From NCBI GenBank assembly GCA_033064195.1, contig JARBJD010000201.1:1-64000 (forward strand): a stretch of 64,000 nt of DNA. Reading direction: 5' to 3'. Position numbers and translations under genes: made by a program. Shown here one piece after another: positions 20,253 through 30,600 of the stretch (position 1 is its first letter; the number at the start of each line of letters is the position of its first letter). This DNA comes from Blattamonas nauphoetae (taxonomy: Eukaryota > Preaxostyla > Oxymonadida). A model generated the notes under the pieces. It worked only from the letters and a program-made list of their open reading frames with translations. It did no database searches and was not told the origin of the DNA.

Positions 20253-21215
20253 TTACATTTCTGCTCGATCTATAGCTCCCATTCCAGAATTGTCCAACTG
20301 TGCAAATCGATAATATCCAGGCATTTCAGATTGGTATCCACTGATATCTTCATCTGTGACTGTTTTGAATGCTTTGGCTTTCAGTTTATTAACTTCTGTT
20401 GATATGTGAGTTGAATAGCGAGTACAGTATTCCGATAAATACGTTGTATCTTGAGTGATCATTTGGAGAAACACTGGATAAATCTGATCTTTGAAGGCTT
20501 TCTTTTGTTTCATACTGGGATTGTAGTCCTGAACATGATCATGAAGCCATTGATCCCACATCAGTGATGCAATCTGTGATTGAATTGAATTGAACACCAT
20601 ATTGTCTAAAACATTCTTGCTGGGATCAGCTGGATTGCTTCGATTTGCACGAGTTATTCCCAATGTGTCTGTCATGTGTTCACCAACAGCTCTCTTCATT
20701 ATTGCATATGGTTGTTGAGATCGTTTGGTCTTCATCTCTTCATAGCTGATGTCTCGATAATTGGTTGGCAAATCGTATGTTCCATTTTTGAGGAAATTCC
20801 GATGTACAGCTTTGATTCTCCTTCCATTCTCTTGATTGAATGATGTGTATGGTTTCTGTCTTCGCAAATCTGGGGTTGGATTCATTGCGTAGTATGTCTC
20901 TTTGACTGGTCTACTGTTGTATGGAGTTAGCATAGCACCATTGACTGCAATCAAATCTCCAGTATCAGTATCGTAGACCATCACATCAGGAACTTGTCCA
21001 TATTGTTCTATTTTCGCAGTCCAATTTCGTCCAGTTCTCTTGATGTATTCTAACGCTGATGGAAGACTGCACAGAACATCATTGCGTCTGGTTTGAATAT
21101 CATCGTCGGCATAGATTCGTTTCAATGCTGCTTGAGTCTCTGGTCCGTATCTCATTTTTGGTTTCTTCGCTTGTGCTTTTCTTTGTGGTTGAACGTACAC
21201 TATCTTTTGTGACAT
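20253..21215 (-). CDS. 320-residue Polinton protein, unknown (copy B)
   Basis: Starts MSQKIVYVQPQRKAQAKKPK. A basic N-terminus, a central region with TWTAKIEQYGQVPDVMVYD-like strands, then a helical C-terminal half ending FAQLDNSGMGAIDRAEM. The frame looks whole. Position between the particle genes and the divergently transcribed packaging ATPase. No family recognised; it does not show the His-Asp-Cys pattern of a Ulp1-type protease. Confidence 0.6.
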   Translation of the reverse strand: MSQKIVYVQPQRKAQAKKPKMRYGPETQAALKRIYADDDIQTRRNDVLCSLPSALEYIKRTGRNWTAKIEQYGQVPDVMVYDTDTGDLIAVNGAMLTPYNSRPVKETYYAMNPTPDLRRQKPYTSFNQENGRRIKAVHRNFLKNGTYDLPTNYRDISYEEMKTKRSQQPYAIMKRAVGEHMTDTLGITRANRSNPADPSKNVLDNMVFNSIQSQIASLMWDQWLHDHVQDYNPSMKQKKAFKDQIYPVFLQMITQDTTYLSEYCTRYSTHISTEVNKLKAKAFKTVTDEDISGYQSEMPGYYRFAQLDNSGMGAIDRAEM

Positions 21216-21308
21216 TGTGTGTTTTCATACAAAATAAAAAACCAAAAGTATATTTTAATTAGAGTTAAATCACAAATGAAGAAATCTCCGTGATCGCTTA
21301 CAGCATAC

Positions 21309-22085
21309 GTGAACGCTAAATTGAGTGAAGCATCAAATAGGAATGTTTCTCATGAAGTGCAATCACAAATACATCCAGACCTAAATTTCAATCGCAATAG
21401 TGTGAATGTCCTTGTTGGAAACAGAGGAAGTGGAAAGACATTCAATGCTCTTCGAGAGGTTGCCAAGCTCCAGAATGTTCAAGTCAGAAATGAACTATTC
21501 CATTTGTTTGTCTTCGTCACTGATAAGGACATTGATCCAACCTTCGATAAATTCAAACCAATATTGAACGTTCCTTGTGTGAAAGTCAAATATGATGAAG
21601 CACTTCCATTTCTGTTGGAACTCTCAGAATCAAAGGCAGCTTATGAAGAAATTATTGACAACCAGTGGCAAGACAGAATTACTGATGAATGCAGAGAGAA
21701 TCTCTTTGATGCACTTTACATTGACGATTTCTCAGTGAAGAATCTTCAAACGATTATCCTCCTTGATGACTGTCGTAGAATCCTTGGGGAACGTAGAGCA
21801 TCCAAAAATAGAATGACAATGATGGACCTGTTACTCGAGAATCGACAACCGAAATTCACTTTCTTTCTAACGATGCATGAGCTCTTCAGTTTGTCAGCAG
21901 ACATGAAGTCAAACATTGATTCAATGTGGATCTTTGGAGGATTCAATAAGGAACGAATAAGTCGAGTCTATCCTCAGTTGAACTCACCAATTGATATTCG
22001 ACAGTTCTGGAATATCTATCAACGGAAACAGAAATGTGAAGCTATCATTCTTCGATACAACACAGATGGAGTAGCCCCTGAATGA
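21309..22085 (+). CDS. Packaging ATPase (FtsK-HerA/A32 type), copy B
   Basis: About 258 residues, P-loop GNRGSGKT at residues 37-44, then DALYIDDF near residue 138 and IILLDDCRR near 150 as candidate Walker B and sensor strands, followed by RMTMMDLLLENRQPKFTFFL-type arginine-containing helix and strand. It would drive DNA into the particle. The end differs from the end in copy A. The open frame begins at a GTG; no in-frame ATG fits, so the true start is unsettled. It shares the intergenic region 21216-21308 with the divergent 320-residue gene. Confidence 0.75.
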   Translation: MNAKLSEASNRNVSHEVQSQIHPDLNFNRNSVNVLVGNRGSGKTFNALREVAKLQNVQVRNELFHLFVFVTDKDIDPTFDKFKPILNVPCVKVKYDEALPFLLELSESKAAYEEIIDNQWQDRITDECRENLFDALYIDDFSVKNLQTIILLDDCRRILGERRASKNRMTMMDLLLENRQPKFTFFLTMHELFSLSADMKSNIDSMWIFGGFNKERISRVYPQLNSPIDIRQFWNIYQRKQKCEAIILRYNTDGVAPE

Positions 22086-22120
22086 GATCAACAGAGATGG
22101 ATTAATCAGAAGGGTCAGAG

Positions 22121-22157
22121 AACCTTGCTAAAGGCGTCGCACTCGCCTAGTCGGCGA
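22121..22157. repeat. Mini-insertion, variant core (about 37 bp)
   Basis: Between the ATPase and the 116-residue gene copy B has an extra stretch beginning ACCTTGCTAAAGGCGTCGCA that is absent at 8612 in copy A. The first part matches the mini-insertion at 36731-36766 (CTTGCTAAAGGC). Confidence 0.55.
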
Positions 22158-22497
22158 TCTCTTGTAGAAGGTTCCCAATGGTCTCGTCAAGACTTCGAAG
22201 CCTCATGCTGAGAGTGTCTGTCAGCGTTCGAATTGATTCTTCAATGTCTGATAATCTTTGATCAATCGATAGTGAATTAGGAGAAGTGGAAGCATCATTG
22301 TATCGTTTCCTCAGTGCTATCTCACCTCTTATTTTTGTAATTCTGAATCCATCAATTTGAATCATCCAATTCAGTTCCTGAGTTGTGTACTCATTCAGTT
22401 CTTTTCTATTCTTCTCCAAGTATCTCTGAAAGTCGTGGATGTTTGTGAACTCTTTCTGCTCAGGATCAAACGGTTCTAATATTTTCAGTGATGTCAT
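22147..22497 (-). CDS. 116-residue Polinton protein, unknown (copy B)
   Basis: Starts MTSLKILEPFDPEQKEFTNI after TTTTTATTTCATTTAA. The middle is rich in Arg, Lys and Asn; the C-terminal 45 residues form a heptad-like coiled coil (LSDIEESIRTLTDTLSMRLR). Convergent with the ATPase. Its homologue in copy A is the gene into which the pogo transposon inserted. A protein-priming or DNA-binding accessory role is possible but unsupported. Confidence 0.55.
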   Translation of the reverse strand: MTSLKILEPFDPEQKEFTNIHDFQRYLEKNRKELNEYTTQELNWMIQIDGFRITKIRGEIALRKRYNDASTSPNSLSIDQRLSDIEESIRTLTDTLSMRLRSLDETIGNLLQEIAD

Positions 22498-24027
22498 TTA
22501 AATGAAATAAAAATATCTGAAACATTTTTGAAGTTTCGCCAAATTGAAGCGAACGAAGTTCTGAGGTCAGAGAAGACCGAACTCAGCAATGAACTCTGGA
22601 GTTAAGTCGTCAATTGAGTCTGCATGGAACTTTGTGTGTTGGATTGGAACGTAGACAACTTTTGACAAACAGGTGAGTCCATTCAGGAGTTTAGCTACAA
22701 CATTTCCGTGTTTGTATTCAATGAATTTCCCCACGAATTGATACTGTCTTCGCTTCTTCTGAAACTTGGCAACAGTCTTGTCCAGATCAAGGTGAATCAA
22801 TAGAATATTTCCTGGTTTGTATTTCCATAACATCTGTGTTGTCTGTTGTCTTTGGATGTTCTTCAATTGTTCTTCACAACTGGAGATATACAGTGCTTCA
22901 ATCTCTCGATTATTTTGAGCTTGCTCTGGTGTGAATTTGTTCCAGTACGCTCGATGAGGAGTCATGTTGTAGTATTCCACCCAGGGCTTTCCAAAAATGG
23001 CCGCTCGGTTGAGAAAATGGTCGCTAGTGAGAATTCGGTATGAAGAAATTCCAATTGTGACAAATCTGGTCGCTTTTCTCAATTTGAATTACCGTTGCTT
23101 CAATCATGTGATCGATCCCAATGTTTGATCTCGTCTCATCCCATGTTTTTGAAAGTCATCGCATTGTATTAAATGTTCAATAATAACATTACAGATGTCA
23201 TCAAAAATGATGTAGAGTCAATCATTACTTCTTGAAAACAAGGAATAAAGCAAGAAAATTTGGCTTCACGTGAGAAAGACACGTTCGGAAAGTGAAAAGG
23301 CCAAACATAAAATCAGGCCCACTTCGAATGAAGTGAATATCAAAATAAGACAACATCTCGGGTTTTCTAGCAGCCGAATCTCCATGGAACGCTGTTCAAA
23401 TTCCTTTTTCTTGCACTCTGAATCTTTTATAGTGTCCACATTTCCTGTGTATTTTCGAGCAAAACGGTAAAATCTCATTTCTTGCGAAAATAGATCGCAC
23501 ATTTTTTCAAGTCACATTTTGAACACATTTAGCCCGAATTGAATGATAAAGAATTAAAAAAGGAGTCAATTATGTCGAAAATGAACGAGGTGACGCATAT
23601 TCATGGTGTTTTATGTGATGATTATTAATCTCAGTGACACACATTTTTTTTTCGTGGGGCAGATCCAGCCAAAATCATCCACACCTCTCCTCAGTGACTT
23701 TTCATTTCAACAATCAGTATTTAACGATGAAATGAACCATTTCACAAGAAGTGGAAAAAAACAAAAAAAATCTTCAAAAGGGGAATTGAACCCCTTTTGC
23801 TGGAAAAATCGCTGAAATCAGTCTAAATCGTGGCGCTTATTTCGGCGCCGGTGCTCAGCCCCCTGGACAACAAACTGAGCACCGATGTGCTCAGCTTGTC
23901 GCCATTGTGCTCAGCTTACCTAATGCCTGAATATTCCAATACTATATCGTCATTGTCCGCTTCTTCATCTTATGCAGCCGCCTCCTCACCTCCTTCTCCC
24001 GCCACCACAACTGTTTTGTCCGCCTCC

Positions 24028-24165
24028 GCATCTTCATTGTCTGCCTCAGCATCTTCATTGTCCTCCTCCGCATCTTCATTGTCCTCCTCCGCATCTTCAT
24101 TGTCCTCCTCCGCATCTTCATCGTCCTCCTCCGCATCTTCATTGTCCTCCCCCGCTTCTTCTGTG
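24028..24165. repeat. 21-bp tandem repeat (about six to seven units)
   Basis: Units of GCATCTTCATTGTCCTCCTCC with point variants. In one plus-strand frame it encodes Ser/Ala-rich repeats. Lies inside the 3.1-kb hAT element. Direct and gapless, so a minisatellite. Confidence 0.8.
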
Positions 24166-24269
24166 ACCCGCCTCTGCTGTTTCTATTAAACGAGCACTCA
24201 ATGTCTTTGTCGGCGGCCCATGAAGTGGTTGTTCGGGTTGGAGCGTCGGTGGATATGGTCGAGATTGAT

Positions 24270-24412
24270 GTGGCGAGTGTAGTTCCGGAAGTGCCTCTTT
24301 TGGGTGGAGGGAGGTTGTGGAGTGTGAGAAGATCTGAAACGTGGCGAGTGTAGTTCCGGAAGTGCCTCTTTTGGGTGGAAGGGAGGTTGTGGAGTGTGAG
24401 AAGATCTGAAAC
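24270..24412. repeat. 71-bp tandem duplication
   Basis: Two adjacent copies starting GTGGCGAGTGTAGTTCCGGA at 24270 and 24341 with one base difference in length. Near identity means a recent duplication within the hAT element. Confidence 0.85.
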
Positions 24413-25504
24413 GTGGCGATGTTGTGTTTCTGTTCGGAATGAGTTTGAGGCATGGTGTGGTGACATGGGGCGATCGACAGAGAGATGGCGAGGGGACGGT
24501 CATTTTGGAAGATTTGAAAGATTGTTGACCTTTGTTGAGAATGAGTGGAGCGGGATGGCTTCGCGTTGAGTGTGCGACAGAGAGCACACACTGAGATTGG
24601 AGGTGAATATGGGCATAGCGCCATTCATTCCAGCGGGGAATGGACCTTGGTCGTATTGTTGGGCGATAGGGTGGGATCTTGGGGAGAGGCTCCATTGCCT
24701 ATATTTTTCATTGAAAGGACAGTTTTGATCGAAGCTGAAAAGCAAAACTTGAAATTGGTATGCACAGCCTTTGTTTAAGGTGAAGGAGGTCTTTGAGGTG
24801 TGAGATTGATTTCTGAGTGGATCGTGGGATGAAATTGCTATGTTTTATCGTGAATTGAAAAGTAAGAGTTTCTTTTTCTTGTTATTCGGGACTACGAGTG
24901 TAGTACCATCTTCTGCTTGCGTCCACCAGCGAGGTGAAAATTTGGCTGAAGATCAGCTGTTGATTCCGATTGTTTTGTTGTTCCAGTGTTGGCGTTGTTC
25001 CGAGGGTAGTATCCAACGATGTTTGTGCATTGGTAGAATGTTCATCATCATTATTAGTGCCAGAAACGAATGACCATGGATCAGAGTCTGCTGCGGTGAC
25101 TTTGGGTGAGAATGGAGGTATTTTCACATGAGAAAACTTCATCACCACTAAAGAACGACGTAAAAGATCCTGTGTGCGAAGCATCACTACAATCGAAGAA
25201 GTAAATTCTGGAGAAGATGAAGTTTGAAATCCGATGAGTTTTTGGAGGGCTTGGGCGAAGAGATATTGTTCTGTACTGAAGATAATGTTGAAAATGCTGG
25301 ATCGGGATCATTGTGTTATGCAAACTGGTTGGTTCGATCTTTATCTCCAGACAGTTTCCCACAGTGTGATGAGGGTTGGGATTGCGGTAGTACCGATAAT
25401 CGTTCCGATCGTTTGTGACACCAAGTCAAAAAGAATACACAAAAAATCAGGTTGGCTACAGTTAAAGTCCAATTTCCCAGCGATTCATGAAAATGCGTTG
25501 AGTT

Positions 25505-25851
25505 TCACAGGATTAGAGCAGACGTCGTCTGAATGCATTCAGAACAGTGTTTTATTGAATGGGACACCATGTTCGACATATTGATGTTTGAATTCGAGGT
25601 AAATACCAGACTTAACACTGGAGGAATGCTTCGAACGATTGTTGTTTTCTGATCGTGAATTCCTTGAATGGATACCTTGCCAGAATCGAAAAACCAGGCT
25701 ATTTGATTAGGAATGTGGACGATGGAGAACAAAAGTGGTTTATGCATGACTAGAGTGAATTGGTGTTGAAGAAGACATCAATGGAGATGGATGAGTTGAA
25801 TGCATAGAGGCTTCCTTCGAAAATTGAGAAAAAGAGGAGAAAACCGATCAT
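25505..25851 (-). pseudogene. Fragment of a secreted host-type protein inside the hAT element
   Basis: ATG at 25851 opens MIGFLLFFSIFEGSLYAFNS, a typical signal peptide, then ISIDVFFNTNSL and a TAG. A second frame continues with similar composition (IVRSIPPVLSLVFTSNSN) to a stop at 25505, so the piece is frameshifted. Ser/Asn-rich extracellular style. Captured from a host surface-protein gene by inference; the donor is not in this window. Confidence 0.4.
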
Positions 25852-27240
25852 TGTTGCTTGAATTGGATTTTGTTTTCGATTTAGGTCAATTTTCACACGA
25901 TAAACTCGATCACTCCTGTCATTTTTTCTTTCCAATGCACAATCTTAGAAAGAGACAGAATGAGGGTTTAAGTCAATTGACTTGATTCCTGATAAATCAC
26001 CACTCCTTTTCATCCCTATTTTCGACATTTGGTGATAGTTGTCTGATCTCGCGCAAATAATGGAGACTTTTTGGAAAGGCCTGATTCCACCATCTGATTC
26101 ATCAATGAATGATTTGCCATCTGTGTTGCATTGTCTTGGAATCCATCTCTGATTGTTCTGATCACTCGATCGACAATTCGATTTTGATTTGTGAATGGTG
26201 AGCTTGTGAAATATGTACTGACATTCTGATCCTTGAAAAACTCTGTTGCTTCTCCACTTGTCCATGCAGCTTCTCCATCACCTCGAATGTTGTTGACATG
26301 AACTCCACGATGATTAATCAGATCGTTGATTGCAGTCTTGACTTTGCTCCATGATTTATCCAGTACAGGAATCACAACCAGGTATTTGGTGTTGATGTTA
26401 ATTGCGAAGAGGTATATCTGAAGTACTGTTTTCGACGTTGGTGATTGGATAAAGACAAGATCAATTTCCCATGATCCAAACTTGGGAGAAAAGTAAGGTC
26501 GATCACAATTCTGAGGAACCTTTCTGTCTGATGTCTTCTGTGGATCACCAGTTATTGCTTTGGACATGAACTGCATTTTTGATCGAAATGGATACACTAT
26601 TTTTTCCGTTGTTTTTGGAATCATTGGTGAATCAAAAATCATTCTGTCACTTCCTTTTTCTCTCTGGATTTTCCTCGGATGCGCTACACTCCATCTGTGA
26701 TCATATTCCTCATACCAATCCTGAAATGATCTTCCTCCAAATGGGATTTGTTTTGTGTGAGTCAGTATGAAGTTAAGATCATCGTTCGTGATAGTTTTGT
26801 TAATCGAGGCTCGAACAAATGTGTCTCTGTTCATTTTATTGGCATCCAGAATGTGTGAGGTAATAAAGTGTTCCATCTGCTTTTGATTATTCAGTATTGA
26901 GTTCTCAGCTTTGATCTGTTCATCTTCTGAATCATCTATCTGTTGATGATCAAACAATCCTTTCATATGTGTCAACTTATTGAGCACTTGCTGTGTTGTA
27001 GGTTCGTACCGTCCGATCTCTCTCACTGGTTGGTTGAATGGAGTTGTTCTGATTGACATTAGTGGATTGGGAATTATGTCATCATCTTCCTCCTCTTCAA
27101 ATTTCCTCTCCTTCATTGGATATTCATATTCAAACCCCATCGATTTCAAGTTCCTTTTCTGTCCAGGAATAATTAGATATTCAGGTGGTTCTATTGCTAT
27201 TGGTCTTAGCATTGGTGTTGGGATTGGGATTGGTCTTGTC

Positions 27241-27270
27241 TCTGCAGGGCTTCGAACTCTTGGTGAGAGA
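27241..27270. repeat. Mini-insertion family member in the integrase (copy B)
   Basis: TCTGCAGGGCTTCGAACTCT followed by TGGTGAGAGA. It is also present at 37010-37030 in copy A (CTCTGCAGGGCTTCGAATCC), so this insertion predates the split of the two copies. In the protein it encodes the segment around RVRSPAETRP. Confidence 0.45.
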
Positions 27271-27634
27271 ATTGGTGTCAATTGCTGATTGTACTTTCGA
27301 TGATATTCTTTATACATCTTGTATGCTTTTTCACATCTCCAATCACTAAAACGTTTTCCCAAGAATTCAATCAGAAACTGTGAGACCACTTTTGTTCCAT
27401 CTGAAAGTGTTAAATTTGGAGAGAGATCTCCATTGAACCAATCCTCAAAATATGTCTCATCGTTTGCAACATACTCTCCATGTGAATCTTAGACGTCATA
27501 TACTGGTAATGTGTTGGTTCTATTGAACTTGACATTGAATATTTTCTCTTTAGAGTGTTGTGTGCAATTCAGTAACCTATTCACTAATGCATTGATCTGT
27601 CGTGTATTCATTTATTCAAAAATAAAGTTTGTGT

Positions 27635-30600
27635 TTATTCAATTATATAATCAGTAGCTTTCAGTCCATGAATGAATGGAGGACATGATTCATTTTCAAG
27701 TACGATTGCCTTCAGATGAATTCCACTGAGACTGAGTTTCTGTTGTTGTATTTTCGCAATCTCAAATCCATTAGTGTCCTCTTCACTCACGACTCTTCTC
27801 GTCTGAAACACATCATACTGATGCTTGAACCGTTTTACGGTGAAGTTCAAGGTGGTAGTCACAGTTTTCTCTCCATTAAGGCACTTCACATAGTCGTCAC
27901 TTGTTATGTTTGTCTGCTTCAGGGACACTCCTTTGATCTTGCTTTTCTCATCGAGAGAGTAGCACTTGGGTGCAAGACAGATCATCTGTTCACCTTCTTT
28001 CTCAATTGCTAATCCCAACAGTTTCTTCTCATCATCAACTCCCTTATCAGGATTTGGAAACCATTCATATTTGTGAGCATCATAGAAGTCTTTGTCAGCA
28101 ATCACGTGTTCAAATTGTTGATGAATTCCAGCATTTGGATCACCTGATATTGCCCAGTATGCAGAGTCAGTATCTCCTTCACAGAAATGAATCTTGTTCA
28201 TGTCTAGGCACTTGTACATGAAGTTGTAGATGAAATTCAGATACCAGAACTTGGCATTGTCGAGTGTGAATACTGCTTCTTGCAGACATGTCTTGCATGA
28301 TGCTTTCTCTCTGTCTTCAATCACAAAGTAGTTGTCCTCATTGATCTCTCTTGTTGCCACAAATCCTTTCATCATCTGTTTCAAGTATGTTCTCTTCTCA
28401 TTGCAGATTGTGATCGAGTTGTACTTCTCAGTGTTCATTCCATCATATCCGTAGCTTCCATTGAGGTTGGTCTTACAGAATTGTTCTTTTCCTTTGTTTC
28501 CAACCTTCATTGCTTCTATTCTGTCATTCATGAATGAGGTCACAAATGATTCAAATCCAGCATGTCTAGAGAATACCATCACAGTCTTAATGTCATCAAT
28601 GATGAAGTGGCAATAGTCGATGAGGAACCACAGATAGTATGTCGAAAAGAACATATACTGATCGTGTGTGCTCAAGAGTTGAGTCAGTTTTCTTTGTTTG
28701 TCATCAGTCTTCAATCCATGTTTCTTCATCAACGAATAAGTCTTCTCTCCAATGTTCTCTTCTGTCGTATTGACCACTATGTTTCCGAAGATTGGTGGGA
28801 AGTTAATGAAATCATTGATGTACTTTTCATCGATGTGTCCTTTCAACTCTGCAACAAATAGTGTCTTCTGATTCTTGTCTTCGATGATCTTACGACATTC
28901 TTTATCTCCTGTTGCGGTGAATAAGCATCGTCCTGGCATGAACATTCTGTGTTTGGTGTATGGATTGTTCTTGTTCTTGATTGATGAGAATGCACTTGGA
29001 TAAAGTGAATTGAAATCAACACCACAGACGTGAGTCATTTTGTGTTCTGTGTCCTTGGAGATAACTTTTCCATCTTCATATGTGAAGTGATTGATTGGAG
29101 TCACGTCTTTGATGTTCTGTCTGTGCTGAACATTCGACAATCCACCAGTCACTGCTGCTCTCAGTTTATGGTAGGTCTGCTCATGTGTCAGAGTCATCGG
29201 TAGTGATTTCCAGATGCAATACTTCTTCAGTTGAATTCTCAATCTTGTGAGATGTTCATCTTTGTCTGACTTGTATGTGTTGCAGTAGTCACAGCAGATC
29301 TTCACGTTCTCTTTTGAATGTCCTTTCGAATTGTCGATTCGATCCAGTGTAGGTCGTACAGCTTGTGAGAAGTGACTCTTGCATATATAGCACACTCTCT
29401 TGCATTGTTGAACAAACCAGTCGTAGTCTGATTCAGTGACATTGTTGGTAGTATTGCGATGAGCTTTCTGGTCTTGATAAATGTACGATGCAACCTTGTA
29501 CTTCCAGTATTGTTTCGTAATTCTTATTTCTCCAGATTGATCCACTCCATTGAAATCATCATCAATATCAAAGTCCTTGTAGGCACACGCATATTTGAGT
29601 GCTGAAGCATTCGCTGACAATGAAAGATTGTGCAACATATCCACCTTGTATTGGAAGTTCAGATCAATGAGATTGTCCAGTGGTGCAATCATACATTCGA
29701 CGTCTCTGATGTTGTAGAACTTGAGGTAATCCCATCTGTTTTTGAATCCTTGTTTGTTCCAATCGTCAAGATATATTTGGTAATCAATGTCGGACAGTTC
29801 ACTGTTGTTCAGACTGGAGTAGAATTCATATTTGGAGAATGGTTCGTGTTTGCTCAGCACTGCATCGTAGTCTGATGAATCAAATGATTCGTAAGCAAAG
29901 AATGATTTCTGAAGCGTGGTGTTTCCTCCAAAGGCTTTGACTGCATTATCCAAAGTCATTGGTCCTGTGTATGACATCATGTCAATAAAGCGGAGCACCT
30001 GTTGTGTCTTCTCATGTCTGATCAATACTTGTTTGTACTTCGTTGTTGATCCAAGGAAGCTCACCACTTTCCAATCCTTGTCAACGAGATCACGGAAGAT
30101 GAGATTGATGTCGAATCTGGAGCTGTTGAATCCAATCACACTGACTTCATTTTGTGAGGGTATTTCTGGGTCTTCGTAATAGTTGTCCTCTCGAACTCTC
30201 TCAGCATACTTGAAGAGTTCTCTGATCCACTGCTTCACGAAGTCTTTTCCATCTCGAAGATCAAAGTAGATTGACTTCACTCCTGATTTTGATTTGATTG
30301 CTGATGCAACAGAGAGAGGTTTTAAGTGTGAGATCAATTGTGTGTTGTCATCAGAGAAGAGATTGTCAAGAATGAGATCTTCCATCGTTTCGAAATCATA
30401 TGCGATGTAGTATTGTGTTGGTTTGAATTCGTCTTGTCTCTTGTGTGCCATCAGAAACTCAAATGTTCTATTGTTGAGGAAATGTGGAACATACGGTCGT
30501 GGTGTTTTATCAAGTGAGATCTTCTTCACATGTTTTCCATCAAGCTCTTTGCACTCTTTGAGATGCTTCTCGTAGTATGTCTTGAAGTGAGAATCCTTGA

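Larger units (their letters stand above)
22982..26083. mobile_element. hAT-type element (3,102 bp) carrying host-like sequence, no transposase
   Basis: Exact 8-bp duplication ATTCCACC at 22974-22981 and 26084-26091; copy A shows the empty site near 35817. Ends are CAGGGCTTTCCAAAAA on the left and CAGGCCTTTCCAAAAA read inward from the right. The inside has no transposase-like frame. It holds a 21-bp tandem repeat, a 71-bp tandem duplication and a fragment resembling a secreted host protein, so it looks like a gene-fragment-carrying (Pack-type) element. Apart from these, 23000-23900 and 24420-25500 show no supported gene. Confidence 0.85.
22567..27632 (-). pseudogene. Retroviral-type integrase, Polinton copy B (interrupted by a 3.1-kb hAT element)
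   Basis: The start at 27632 (MNTRQINALVNRLLNC) follows ACTTTATTTTTGAATAA. Parts: an N-terminal region of about 200 residues specific to this family; a linker; the integrase core (26100-26560) with the acidic residues in GSWEIDLVFIQS and NIRGDGEAAW and a following IVDRVIRTIRD helix; and a C-terminal SH3/chromo-like part (22567-22970) with YKPGNILLIHLDLDK. The hAT element 22982-26083 separates core from C-terminal part. It would join the Polinton to target DNA, giving 6-bp duplications. Broken in one more place besides the insertion. Confidence 0.8.

Noticed and set aside
23266-23502. Short open frames on both strands in the 3.1-kb hAT element
   Set aside because: No recognisable domain, no consistent coding bias, and they overlap each other on opposite strands.
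24028-24165. Regular short repeats that might be read as a CRISPR-like array
   Set aside because: The 21-bp units are directly adjacent with no spacers and lie in a eukaryotic hAT element; a minisatellite explains them.
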